A stretch of DNA of 64,000 nucleotides from Granulicella arctica. GTDB taxonomy: Bacteria; Acidobacteriota; Terriglobia; Terriglobales; Acidobacteriaceae. Positions 1-8,755 of the stretch are shown here, piece after piece. The DNA lies in contig NZ_JACCCW010000001.1 in assembly GCF_013410065.1 (NCBI RefSeq), positions 310,001-374,000 of the forward strand, read 5' to 3'. The notes under the pieces are model-generated. The model had not been told where the DNA came from, made no database searches, and saw nothing but the letters and a program-made list of their open reading frames with translations. A program made the translations under genes and the position numbers. Numbering within the stretch: the first letter of the stretch is position 1; each line of letters starts with the position of its first letter.

Positions 1-89
1 GTGGGCACCACCGCAAATTGACTTGACCCCTCTTGTTTCAGCAAGCGACGCTGGCATGTTTTTCGGACAGACACTTTGGAGGCGGATTG

Positions 90-3000
90 ATGGTTGGAAG
101 ATTAGGAAGTGTATCGCTCTGCGGCAAGACATATAGGTTGCTGAGTTCAATTCTTGCTGTGAGGAGCTCAAGTAGGCGCCGCACTTTCCTACGCTTGTGT
201 CTATTGCCAGTAATATTGTTGGGGGGTGCCACCTTCCTGCAAGCTCAGCGAATTACGGCCTCTCTTGGTGGAACCGTCCGCGACCCAAATCAGCTCAACG
301 TTCCAGGTGCCGACATCCAGGTCACCAGCCCCGCCACGGGCCAGAGCTTCACAACGCAGAGCAACGCCGACGGTCTATTTCAATTCTCGAACCTCAGTCC
401 AGGGTCGTACACTGTCACGATCAGCGCGGCAGGCTTTCGAACGCTTGTCCAGACGGGCATCATCCTTCAAGTAGATCAGAGCGCAACGATCGACTTCAGC
501 CTGACGCTCGGGGCAACGTCGGAGACGATCCAGGTCACAGGCACAGCGCCGCTTCTTGAGACGCAGAGCGCGGAAGTCGGGCAGGTAATCAGCAACAAAA
601 GCATCGTCGACTTACCTCTGAACCAAAGAAATCCTTATAGTTTGATCCTCCTGGTACCGGGGGTTTCCGGCTCCGTGGGACAGAGTGGCAATGGTTTACA
701 GTTCAACGTGAATGGCGGCCGGGCTGGAACGACCGACGTGCTCTTAGATGGAATCCCTTCCGTGCCACCCACGGATGGTTTCAATAATCTGGCTATCTTC
801 CCGTCAGTCGATGCGACCCAGGAATTCAAGGTCATGACGAGTAATTACTCGTCGCAATTTGGACTGAGTGGCGGTGGAATTATCAACGTCGTCTACAAGT
901 CTGGCACCAATCAGCTTCATGGGAGCGTTTACGAATTCCTCCGAAACTCGAAGATGGATGCCAATACTTATTTCAATAACCAATCGAACGTCGCCAAACC
1001 CCACACAACCCGAAGCCAGTTCGGATTTAGCCTCGGCGGCCCCGTCTTTATTCCAAAGCTCTTCGACGGACGAAACAAGCTCTTCTTCTTCGCCGATTAC
1101 GAGGGCTTGCGGCAGCAGCAGGCAACAACCCTCCTGGCAACCGTGCCCACTCTGGCCGAACGAAACGGCGATTTTTCGGCAGACACTACTTCAACCGGAG
1201 TGCCCATCATCGTCTATGACCCTTTCACGACAAGCTCCGCCAGCCCTTACACGCGAAGCCAAATTAGCTGCAACGGTGTGTTAAACGTAATTTGCCCTGC
1301 ACGTTTCGACGCGGTTGCGAAGAATCTAATTGGCTATTTCCCCAATCCCAATCGACCTGGGATCAACGGAACTCAGATAAACAATTATGCCGCCAGCGGA
1401 AGCGTTCCCTACAACATCAACCAGTGGGATGTAAAACTGGATGGAAACATGAGTGATCGGCAGCATCTGGCATTTCGCTATTCGGTCAGAAACCCCACGA
1501 ATGGAACAGCCGTACTGTTTCCAGCCGCAATTGCGATCGCACAAAATGCAAGCTCAAATACTCAGGACGCAATCGCCGGAGAGCTAGACTATACGTTCGC
1601 GCAGAGTGCGAAAAGTCTCTATGAGATTCGGTACGGAGTGACTCACCTCTATAGCCGGGTCACGACGAGAGCAGACGGATTCGATCCGACTCAACTTGGA
1701 TTTCCGTCGTACCTCGCTCAGTCCGCTCTCGCAACCTCACCAAACACACTTACCTTTCCCGGCATTGAGATGACGGGATATCTGAGTCTAGGCGACGGCA
1801 ATAGTCTGGGCAAGGGCAATCTCGGTCTACTGACACAAAGTTGGCAAATTGACAATGTTCGTGCACTCGCGCGCCACACGATTACTTACGGTGGAGAAGT
1901 TCGGAGCTTTGCGAATAACACCGGCCAGGTTGGGAGGGCAACAGGCGACTTCAACTTCAACGCGGTCGTAACGCAAGGACCCCATGCGCAGACTGCATCG
2001 CCTGCGGCAGGCGATGCGTTCGCCTCCTTGCTGCTCGGATTGGGAAGCGGTGGAACAGTAACCCACTACTTCAAAATCATTAACACCATCAGCCAGTACG
2101 CAGGGGCATTCGTTCAGGACGATTGGAGAGCAACCGATAATCTGACACTCAATCTTGGCCTGCGCTACGAAATCTTATTCCCCAGGACGGAGAGAAAGAA
2201 CCGTCAAACGTACTTCGATCCGACGATCCCTTCCCCGCTGGCCGGAATTCCCGGACTTTTGGGCGGCATTGAATACACTGGAGCGGGAGGCAACCCACGC
2301 ACCCAGTCCAACACCGCTTATAACAACGTGTCCCCGCGCATCGGCTTCGCCTATCATCCGCTCAAAAATCTCGTTTTTCAGGGCGGATTCGGCATCTTTT
2401 ATGCAATCAATGGCAGCGAAGCCGCCGCAACGGTCAACCAGACCGGTTACCGGGCTGACAGCACGTACTTTGGAACCGCAGGAAATAGCGGCATTTTCCC
2501 GGGAAACTTCCTCTCGAATCCCTATCCGGGCGGGTCGTTTGTGCCGGTGACCGGAAATACTCTTGGGCTCGTTACCGGCACTGGCGGCAGCATATCTGCC
2601 CCGATGCGTCGATCTCTGACACCTTACACAGAAAACTACAACTTCGCGGTGCAATATCAGTTCCCGGCGAACTGGATGGTGGAAACCCGTTATGTTGGGT
2701 CTCACGGAGTTCAGCTGCTCTACGCCGCATCGATCAACCAGTTGCCTGACAGCTACCTGGCTATGGGAAGCAAGCTGTTAACCCCTGTCGCTAATCCACT
2801 TGACGGGCAAGTGCAGGTCTCCGGCCCGCTCTCCGGCAAGACCGTTCAGCAGCGCTACCTTCTGGCGCCCTTTCCGCAATTCACCGGTGTTTCTATTGTC
2901 AGCCGTAACGGAGCGATCTCTCATTATGATTCAGTTCAAGTGAAGCTCCAAAAGAAGTTCAGCGAAAAACTCACTCTGCTTGTCTCCTACACAGGTGGAA

Positions 3001-3674
3001 AGACTTTAGACGATGGCGCTGTCAATAATGCGAACGTTACGCCCGCAAGCCAGGGATCGGAGACCTATCAGGACGCGAGCATCCCACTGTTCCAAGACAT
3101 GTACGGACTCTCTACGACGGACGTCTCGCGGAATTTCGTAGCTAGTTTCGTGTATACGCTACCGTTCGGGCACGGGGAGCGTTTTGGCTCGGGATGGAAC
3201 CGGTACGTGAATGCTATGTTTGGCGGCTACCAGATCAATGGGATCGTTACCGCCCAGACCGGCACTCCACTGGCCTTCTCTGCGAGCAACGTCGCGAATA
3301 TATTCAATCCCGGAGAACGTCCGAATTGGAATGGGCAGAATGCGAAACTCTCCGGAAGTGTTGAAAGCCGACTCAAGAAGTACTTCAACACTGCAAATTT
3401 CTCCCAGCCCGCGGTATACACCTTTGGAAATATGTCTGGAACCTCGGGCTACTTGAGAAATCCTGGGGTCGCAAATTTAGATATATCGAGCTTCAAGACC
3501 TTTGCACTCCCAAAAGATTGCAAGCTTGAACTTCATGCGGAGGCTTTCAACATTCTCAATAAGCCGGCCTTCGGACCTCCCAATACGAGCGTCAACTCAG
3601 CATCCTTCGGAGTAGTCAGCAGTCAGATCAATGTTCCCCGCCAGATTCAGGTCGCCGCTAAGATCCTGTTCTGA
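90..3674 (+). CDS. TonB-dependent receptor, Oar-like, with carboxypeptidase-regulatory-like N-terminal domain
   Basis: Outer-membrane receptor of about 1194 aa. After a basic, hydrophobic export signal (RRRTFLRLCLLPVILL, ending at about residue 53) comes a beta-sandwich domain of the carboxypeptidase-regulatory type (GGTVRDPNQLNVPGADI), then a plug (LPLNQRNPYSLILLVPGVSG) and a long beta-barrel ending in aromatic VAAKILF, the usual outer-membrane C-terminus. I chose the ATG at 90 because GGAGG lies 8 nt upstream; an in-frame TTG exists at 33. A secreted polysaccharide lyase gene follows in the same direction, so the receptor may import oligosaccharides from that enzyme; this is inference. Substrate unknown. 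Oar-like receptors of this size are typical of Acidobacteriota and are the main taxonomic hint. Confidence 0.88.
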   Translation: MVGRLGSVSLCGKTYRLLSSILAVRSSSRRRTFLRLCLLPVILLGGATFLQAQRITASLGGTVRDPNQLNVPGADIQVTSPATGQSFTTQSNADGLFQFSNLSPGSYTVTISAAGFRTLVQTGIILQVDQSATIDFSLTLGATSETIQVTGTAPLLETQSAEVGQVISNKSIVDLPLNQRNPYSLILLVPGVSGSVGQSGNGLQFNVNGGRAGTTDVLLDGIPSVPPTDGFNNLAIFPSVDATQEFKVMTSNYSSQFGLSGGGIINVVYKSGTNQLHGSVYEFLRNSKMDANTYFNNQSNVAKPHTTRSQFGFSLGGPVFIPKLFDGRNKLFFFADYEGLRQQQATTLLATVPTLAERNGDFSADTTSTGVPIIVYDPFTTSSASPYTRSQISCNGVLNVICPARFDAVAKNLIGYFPNPNRPGINGTQINNYAASGSVPYNINQWDVKLDGNMSDRQHLAFRYSVRNPTNGTAVLFPAAIAIAQNASSNTQDAIAGELDYTFAQSAKSLYEIRYGVTHLYSRVTTRADGFDPTQLGFPSYLAQSALATSPNTLTFPGIEMTGYLSLGDGNSLGKGNLGLLTQSWQIDNVRALARHTITYGGEVRSFANNTGQVGRATGDFNFNAVVTQGPHAQTASPAAGDAFASLLLGLGSGGTVTHYFKIINTISQYAGAFVQDDWRATDNLTLNLGLRYEILFPRTERKNRQTYFDPTIPSPLAGIPGLLGGIEYTGAGGNPRTQSNTAYNNVSPRIGFAYHPLKNLVFQGGFGIFYAINGSEAAATVNQTGYRADSTYFGTAGNSGIFPGNFLSNPYPGGSFVPVTGNTLGLVTGTGGSISAPMRRSLTPYTENYNFAVQYQFPANWMVETRYVGSHGVQLLYAASINQLPDSYLAMGSKLLTPVANPLDGQVQVSGPLSGKTVQQRYLLAPFPQFTGVSIVSRNGAISHYDSVQVKLQKKFSEKLTLLVSYTGGKTLDDGAVNNANVTPASQGSETYQDASIPLFQDMYGLSTTDVSRNFVASFVYTLPFGHGERFGSGWNRYVNAMFGGYQINGIVTAQTGTPLAFSASNVANIFNPGERPNWNGQNAKLSGSVESRLKKYFNTANFSQPAVYTFGNMSGTSGYLRNPGVANLDISSFKTFALPKDCKLELHAEAFNILNKPAFGPPNTSVNSASFGVVSSQINVPRQIQVAAKILF

Positions 3675-3803
3675 TCTGGGCAGACCGTCCCAACTGCTTG
3701 CGGCCAATTGTTCTCTCAGCGGTCGATGGTTTCATGTTACTCATTGACCGCACGAAAGGCATTGGCCGCAGATATACCCGCAAGACGAGCCAAGAGAGGT
3801 AAA

Positions 3804-6665
3804 TTGATTTCTAAGCACAACGAGATTGGCCTGATGGTTATAGCTGGCCTCGCGCTGTTGCCTGGTATAGGTTCAGCACAGCACATAGCCATCCCATCCC
3901 ATGTGGCAACCACTCACCCAAGAGTCGCGACGTTGCCTGGAGACTCGCAGGCAGAGATACGCAAGCTGGGAAGAAGCGATGATGCCTCGAGGCAGATCGT
4001 GCAAGCCGCCGAGCAGGAATTGGCGCCGCTTATGGCGCATGTAAAGACTGACCCTATGTGGCTGGCGTCCCGGCTTCAGATGTATTGGAAGACACACGCG
4101 ACCGAAGTCTACAACGCTGGAGACAGCTTCGATCACACCGATGGACACGCGCCCGTTGCCACAGTGCGCTATCCGGGATCACGCAATCCAGCGGTTCCCT
4201 ACCGTGCGCCCAAGCTCGAAGATGTTCCGGCGTACGAGGATGAAACCAAAGGCGTATATGCCGTAAATGAGTCGTCGCCGGGAGAACCCTTCGTATGGGT
4301 CGAACCCTCGAAGGCCGGCCGCATCGTCGATGCGATCAACAGCGGCATATTGCGGAAGGCAGAGACCGCCGCCCGGCTTTACTGGATCACGGGAGATGAA
4401 GCGTATGCCCGATTCGCATTCACCGTCTTCGATACCTACATGCGCGGAATGTACTACCGGCATGAGCCAGTCGATCTAAACCACGGGCATAGTCAGACAA
4501 TCTATGGGATGTCGACGTTCGAAGTCATCCAAGAAGGCGTCCTCCAGACCCTCGCAGATACTTACGATTTTCTGCACGACTACATCAAAGTCCATGACTT
4601 GAACGCACTCCCCATCTATGCCGACACATTCCGTAAGTGGATCGACGTAACGATGCTTAACGGGGTGCCATTCAACAACTGGGACCTGATTCAGGCGCGT
4701 TTCGCGATTAACGTAGCGCTGGTGCTGGATGACGACAGCGCCTACGCAGACAGGCGAGGGGCCGAGTTTTACATCAATCAGGTTCTAAACGAGGACTCAA
4801 CGAGGCAATGGTCGTTAGGGAAGCTGGCTGCCCGCGGCTTCGATACCGAAACCGGCATCTGGTTTGAGTCTCCCGGTTACTCGATGGGCGTGGTGAACGA
4901 CTTCATTGCGCTCATCAACTCACTTGATACGGCGTTAGGCACCGACCTACTGCTCGATTTGCCAATCGTAGGGAAGGCGGTGACCGCGACCGCACAATAC
5001 ACCTTTCCCAACGGTTACACAGCGGGCTGGGGGGACTCGCACTATGGTCTATTGAACCCATCGGCGGCAAAAGAGATGGCGAAGAATGGAAGGATGCACC
5101 ATCGTCGGGAGCAGGAGGTTTCCTTTACGGGGATGGCGAAGGCACTCGCCAATCTCCCCGGTGCCTCCCCGAAGGGAGGCGGCCTGTCCCACGACAGCGT
5201 TCCTCTCGATGAGTTATTCAATCGCGCGGCGTTCCAGCTTGATCCATCGGTTCCGGCATCAAAACTGGGCGATCTAGTGACACCGACCTTTAGCGCACCC
5301 AATGTGAGCTACTTTGTACAGAGAGTAGGAACGGATGCACGCGATGGGCTGACTATCGCGGAAGCTGGATCACTTGGAAACCACCAGCACGCGAACGGAA
5401 TCACTATTGAATTGTTTGGCAAAGGCTTAGTCCTGGCACCGGATAGTGGAATTGGCTCAAACTACTTTCAGGCCGACCATAATGAGTACTATGCACAATT
5501 TCCCGCACACAACACCGTCGTAGTCGATGGCATCTCGTCGTATCCAACTATGATGAGCCACCACAGCTTTACGGTAAACCATGCATACCCCGATCCGAAA
5601 GAACCACGGCAAGCCTTGGAGTCGTCGGTCACATTCAATGATGTTTCATTCCTTGAACCGGAGACGAACGCCGATCAACGACGGGTGATGAGCATTGTGG
5701 GGAAGGGCGTCGCGGATGGATATTACGTCGACATCTTTCGTTCGCACCGCCGTGACGGACGAGATCTGAAGAACGATTACTTCTTTCACGGGCTCGGTCA
5801 AAGCTTGGACGTTGCCGATGCACACGGAGGCCTGCTCGAGAGCCGCACGACCGAGAAGTTGACCTTCGCCGACGAAGAGTTGAGCGCGTATGACTACCTC
5901 TACGACAAACATCAATTCGCAGCAGCAAGTGTCTATAGAGCGGTATATCGGTTGAAATTGCCGAACCAGCCTGAAGCTGACTTGATGCTTTGGATGACTG
6001 GCGGCCCAGGGCGTGTGCTGTTCCGCGTGAAGTCGCCCCCCGCGACCGGGTTAGGCGATATGATTCCAAAGAATGTTGCGAAGCTTCCATTGGAGACGTT
6101 GGTGATGCGTCAGACAGGCGAAGCGTGGGACCGTCCGTTTGTCAATGTGATCGCTCCAAGTGACCCGAATCACCCCTCAACGATTCAGTCAGTCGAGGAA
6201 ATGGCAACGCCTGGAGCGCCTGCCGGGTTTGTATGGCTGGTCGTACGACACACGGATGGAACTTCGGAGGCGATCTTCAGCAACGTTACCGGCGGACCCG
6301 CTGTCCAATGCGGACAAACGACAGTTCAGGCGACATACGCCATGGAGGAATCGGGATCGGAAGGAACGCGAGTGCTCTTCCTGGAAGGCGGCTCACTCAT
6401 TCGCGCGGGCGACGGTGCCTCGCTCCGTCTGGAGCACGCCGGCTCCGCCTTATTTCGCCGCGATGGCAGCAGTATGCGGCTCTCATCGAGCGGTGATGGA
6501 TCGCTGACTCTGCCGGCCAAGGATTCTCACGAGGCTAACCTCGTCGTGGAGGTTCCAGGCGGGACCGCATTGCACTTTGCCGCCCAAAAGACGACCGAGG
6601 GCGGCAAGGCTGTCGACGTATACCGTCTGTCGCGGCTGCCGATTTCGTCAGCCCACTTCCAATAA
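3804..6665 (+). CDS. Secreted heparinase II/III-family polysaccharide lyase
   Basis: Predicted secreted or periplasmic lyase of about 953 aa for a uronic-acid-containing polysaccharide. The N-terminal half is an alpha-helical, alginate-lyase-like toroid region; the C-terminal half carries a heparinase II/III-like beta-sandwich, recognised by the block GSLGNHQHANGITIELFGKG followed by LVLAPDSGIG and FPAHNTVVVDG. A TTG start at 3804 is preferred: GAGAGG sits 4 nt upstream and the protein then begins with a compact signal peptide (MVIAGLALLPGIGSAQ). The frame is open upstream to another TTG at 3708, but that would put about 30 residues before the signal. It follows the receptor gene by about 130 nt and probably forms a small glycan-utilisation pair with it. 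Substrate cannot be assigned. Confidence 0.82.
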   Translation: MISKHNEIGLMVIAGLALLPGIGSAQHIAIPSHVATTHPRVATLPGDSQAEIRKLGRSDDASRQIVQAAEQELAPLMAHVKTDPMWLASRLQMYWKTHATEVYNAGDSFDHTDGHAPVATVRYPGSRNPAVPYRAPKLEDVPAYEDETKGVYAVNESSPGEPFVWVEPSKAGRIVDAINSGILRKAETAARLYWITGDEAYARFAFTVFDTYMRGMYYRHEPVDLNHGHSQTIYGMSTFEVIQEGVLQTLADTYDFLHDYIKVHDLNALPIYADTFRKWIDVTMLNGVPFNNWDLIQARFAINVALVLDDDSAYADRRGAEFYINQVLNEDSTRQWSLGKLAARGFDTETGIWFESPGYSMGVVNDFIALINSLDTALGTDLLLDLPIVGKAVTATAQYTFPNGYTAGWGDSHYGLLNPSAAKEMAKNGRMHHRREQEVSFTGMAKALANLPGASPKGGGLSHDSVPLDELFNRAAFQLDPSVPASKLGDLVTPTFSAPNVSYFVQRVGTDARDGLTIAEAGSLGNHQHANGITIELFGKGLVLAPDSGIGSNYFQADHNEYYAQFPAHNTVVVDGISSYPTMMSHHSFTVNHAYPDPKEPRQALESSVTFNDVSFLEPETNADQRRVMSIVGKGVADGYYVDIFRSHRRDGRDLKNDYFFHGLGQSLDVADAHGGLLESRTTEKLTFADEELSAYDYLYDKHQFAAASVYRAVYRLKLPNQPEADLMLWMTGGPGRVLFRVKSPPATGLGDMIPKNVAKLPLETLVMRQTGEAWDRPFVNVIAPSDPNHPSTIQSVEEMATPGAPAGFVWLVVRHTDGTSEAIFSNVTGGPAVQCGQTTVQATYAMEESGSEGTRVLFLEGGSLIRAGDGASLRLEHAGSALFRRDGSSMRLSSSGDGSLTLPAKDSHEANLVVEVPGGTALHFAAQKTTEGGKAVDVYRLSRLPISSAHFQ

Positions 6666-6772
6666 ACCTTCCGCTTCGTCAACAACCGTATGCCTGAATC
6701 GGCGAGGGACAACGTTCCGTCGATCTTCCGTTTGAGTGGAATGGTACTTGCCATTGAATTGCCCGACGTTTT

Positions 6773-7118
6773 GTGCCAGTGAGAAGGAAGCTAGTGTCGT
6801 CGCAAAAGCGTCTCCGCGACAAAGATATTTTCACTTCCGAAGAGTTCCAAAATTTACTGCAACAACTTTTTCAGTACGCGACTGGAGACGAGCATTCGGC
6901 CTGCTCTAATTCGGGCGGCCATCATCGGCAAACAAATCGGCTGCCACAGCTTCCGTCATTCGCTGGCGACGAATCTGTGAATGCTCAGCGTCGACATCCA
7001 GGCTGCTCAGGAACTGTTGCTGCACGCGAGCAGCCGGACGACACTCGATATCTACACACAGGCCGTATCCCATCAGAAGCGGGATGCGAACTCAAAGGTT
7101 GTTGAGATGTTGAGATAA
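6773..7118 (+). pseudogene. Degraded tyrosine recombinase (integrase) remnant
   Basis: Two integrase pieces in different frames. The first (about 6797-6870) reads IFTSEEFQNLLQQLF, like the start of a phage-integrase catalytic domain. The second (about 6930-7118) reads CHSFRHSLATNL, an in-frame TGA at 6978-6980, then LLLHASSRTTLDIYTQAV, matching the conserved HxxR box and the LLxHxxxxTTxxxY region with the catalytic tyrosine. The roughly 100 residues normally between them are missing, so this is decayed and cannot be active. It lies about 100 nt from a tRNA-Ala 3' fragment, the usual neighbourhood of site-specific integrases. Confidence 0.75.
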
Positions 7119-7220
7119 TGCTTTCGCTGGAAATGAAGAAATTTCAGCAACCTTCAGCAACCTCGACAGAATTGGCAGCTACCAGCTAACACCTGCAAAC
7201 AGTTGTGACTGGAGGTTGTT

Positions 7221-7275
7221 TGGTGGACCTGATCGGGATCGAACCGATGACCTCTTCCATGCCATGGAAGCGCGC
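7221..7275 (-). other. 3' half of tRNA-Ala(GGC): attachment-site remnant
   Basis: Read on the minus strand, this is the anticodon arm (CTTCCATGGCATGGAAGAGG, anticodon GGC), the T arm (CGGTTCGATCCCGAT) and the 3' acceptor strand with encoded CCA (GGTCCACCA). The match to tRNA-Ala stops just before the D arm; the 5' half is absent, so it is not a functional tRNA. Such fragments arise when an element integrates into a tRNA 3' end. From the orientation, the element should extend to the right of this point with the chromosome to the left (inference). Confidence 0.75.
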
Positions 7276-7349
7276 TATAGGCGTTTTGTTGACGGTAAAG
7301 GACTTATGAGTCGGTACAGTCGGCCAAAACGGCCCAATCGCCGCTAAAT

Positions 7350-7368
7350 GCTACCAATTTGCTACCAA
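7350..7368. repeat. Short direct repeat GCTACCAA (two copies, 11-bp period)
   Basis: GCTACCAA occurs at 7350-7357 and again at 7361-7368, about one helical turn apart and close to the tRNA attachment fragment. The spacing and position suit paired recombinase or accessory-protein sites, but nothing here proves binding. The remainder of 7119-7547 shows no gene. Confidence 0.4.
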
Positions 7369-7509
7369 AATCCTAACCGAGCAGGGACGGGCTGTCCCGT
7401 GGGGGAGCAGCCCGATTTTCTTCCTTCATGTGTCCGTCGCTTCTGACTGTAGCCTCATCGCGCGACAATCTATAAATGCTCAAACATGCACGTATCGACA
7501 ATATAAAAC

Positions 7510-7538
7510 TTGTCATATTGACAGTGTTCGCCTATATT
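7510..7538 (+). promoter_or_regulatory. Putative promoter with flanking AACTTGTCAT direct repeats
   Basis: TTGTCA (7510-7515), a 17-bp spacer and TATATT (7533-7538) form a good sigma-70-type promoter. The first codon of the next gene is only 10 nt after the -10 box, so the transcript would be leaderless or nearly so. The decamer AACTTGTCAT occurs at 7507-7516 and 7540-7549, overlapping the -35 box and the start codon, which makes it a candidate operator for the HTH protein encoded directly downstream. Confidence 0.5.
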
Positions 7539-7547
7539 TAACTTGTC

Positions 7548-7997
7548 ATGCGCAGTGAGTTCAGAAATCTTCGTTTGAAACAACTGGATCGCGCCTTGGA
7601 GCCCTACCGCGCGGCGCGGAAGGAACCGCGTCCGTCAAAGGGATGGATACGTGCCATTCGTCAGGCACTTGGAATCTCTTCGGGGGAGCTGGCGCGAAGG
7701 CTCGGGACGAGCCGCCAACTGCCCTTGCAACTGGAAAAGAGCGAGGCGGAAGACCGCATCACCCTGAAGAGCCTACGCGCCGCAGCCAACGCGCTCGACT
7801 GCGATTTAGTCTATGCCCTCGTTCCACGAACTGACAGTATGCAGGAACTCATCGAGAACCGCGCACGCTCCGAGGCGAAAAATCGCGTTCTTGGGGTCGA
7901 ACATTCGATGGCGCTTGAGAATCAAGCGGTCGGACGAATCGACGAAGCGGTTGAAACGGAAACGCAACGGCTCGTCAGAAAGCGCACATCCCGATGA
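7548..7997 (+). CDS. Mobile mystery protein A (Xre-family HTH)
   Basis: 149-aa regulator with a central helix-turn-helix (about residues 37-85: IRQALGISSGELARRLGTSR then LKSLRAAANALDCDLVYALV). The pattern is that of 'mobile mystery protein A', which is found paired with a Fic protein, mystery protein B, on mobile elements. Its stop overlaps the start of the Fic gene (ATGA), so the two are translationally coupled. By analogy it acts as the antidote or repressor of the pair; the repeated decamer over its promoter supports autoregulation, which is inferred. Confidence 0.8.
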   Translation: MRSEFRNLRLKQLDRALEPYRAARKEPRPSKGWIRAIRQALGISSGELARRLGTSRQLPLQLEKSEAEDRITLKSLRAAANALDCDLVYALVPRTDSMQELIENRARSEAKNRVLGVEHSMALENQAVGRIDEAVETETQRLVRKRTSR

Positions 7998-8584
7998 CTC
8001 TATTTACTACGGGAGACGGCAATACACCGCTGTCTCCTGACGAGCAGGCCGACCTCATTCCTGACCTCACCACAAAGGAAGAATTGAATGAGTGGGAACG
8101 CCAGAACATCCTCGAAGCGGCTGCATGGGCGTTCGATCCGCGCAACTTGAATCGACAAGACCCATTCTCCGAAACCTACGTGAGAGAACTGCACCTGCGC
8201 ATGTTCGACCAGACGTGGAAGTGGGCAGGGGTCTACCGCACAACGGAAAAGAACATTGGCATACCTCACTACCAAATCCGCGATGCGCTGCCGGCTTTGC
8301 TGGGCGATGTGCGTTATTGGGTAGAACATCAGATCTTCGAACCAGACGAGCTTGCTATTCGGTTTCACCATAGGCTCGTCTGGATTCACCCGTTCGCAAA
8401 CGGAAACGGTCGTCACGCCCGACTCATGGCGGATGTCGTCGTGCAGCGATTAGGTCGGCCAGCGTTTACCTGGGGTAGCGCAGACATCGTGAAAGCCGGT
8501 GACTTCCGGCGCAGTTACATCGACGCTCTTCGCGATGCCGATAAGAATAATATTCAATCCCTAGTGGCCTTTGCTCGCTCATGA
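7994..8584 (+). CDS. Mobile mystery protein B, Fic/DOC-domain protein
   Basis: 196-aa Fic-fold protein with an intact catalytic loop HPFANGNGRHAR starting at His132; this loop binds the nucleotide phosphates and the histidine is the general base for transferring AMP or a related group to a target hydroxyl. The N-terminal part (TKEELNEWERQNILEAAAW) matches mystery protein B. It is coupled to the Xre gene by a 4-nt overlap, suggesting a toxin-antitoxin-like module that stabilises the element. No inhibitory (S/T)xxxE(G/N) helix is obvious, so control may rest on the partner. The target is unknown. Confidence 0.82.
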   Translation: MTLFTTGDGNTPLSPDEQADLIPDLTTKEELNEWERQNILEAAAWAFDPRNLNRQDPFSETYVRELHLRMFDQTWKWAGVYRTTEKNIGIPHYQIRDALPALLGDVRYWVEHQIFEPDELAIRFHHRLVWIHPFANGNGRHARLMADVVVQRLGRPAFTWGSADIVKAGDFRRSYIDALRDADKNNIQSLVAFARS

Positions 8585-8591
8585 GATGCTC

Positions 8592-8665
8592 GAGAAGTCA
8601 CCGGTTTGAATCTAGGCTCTTTTGTGCGTTCAAGACGCACCTCTACCAATTCAGATGAACTTCAC
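8592..8665 (-). tRNA. tRNA-like sequence, possibly a decayed tRNA-Gln(UUG)
   Basis: The minus strand folds as a 74-nt cloverleaf: acceptor GTGAAGT with ACTTCTC (6 of 7 pairs), a D arm with TCT/AGA stem and AATTGGT loop, an anticodon arm GTGCG-TCTTGAA-CGCAC (5 perfect pairs, anticodon TTG), a short variable region and a T-loop-like TTCAAAC. Against function: position 33 is C rather than U and the T stem hardly pairs. It is either a degenerate tRNA gene or an element-borne tRNA-like structure. Confidence 0.35.
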
Positions 8666-8710
8666 ATTGAGTTTGCAGATGCACGGTCGTGTGTCGGCCG
8701 ACTTGTATTT

Positions 8711-8738
8711 GCAAGAAAAAAGTGGTATTTTTTCTTGC
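8711..8738. promoter_or_regulatory. Perfect 11-bp inverted repeat upstream of the AbiE pair
   Basis: GCAAGAAAAAA, a 6-nt spacer GTGGTA, and the exact complement TTTTTTCTTGC, ending 17 nt before the antitoxin start codon. AbiE-type antitoxins repress their own operon by binding inverted repeats upstream, so this is the likely operator (inference). Confidence 0.55.
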
Positions 8739-8755
8739 AGATCGGGTGATTCTGG

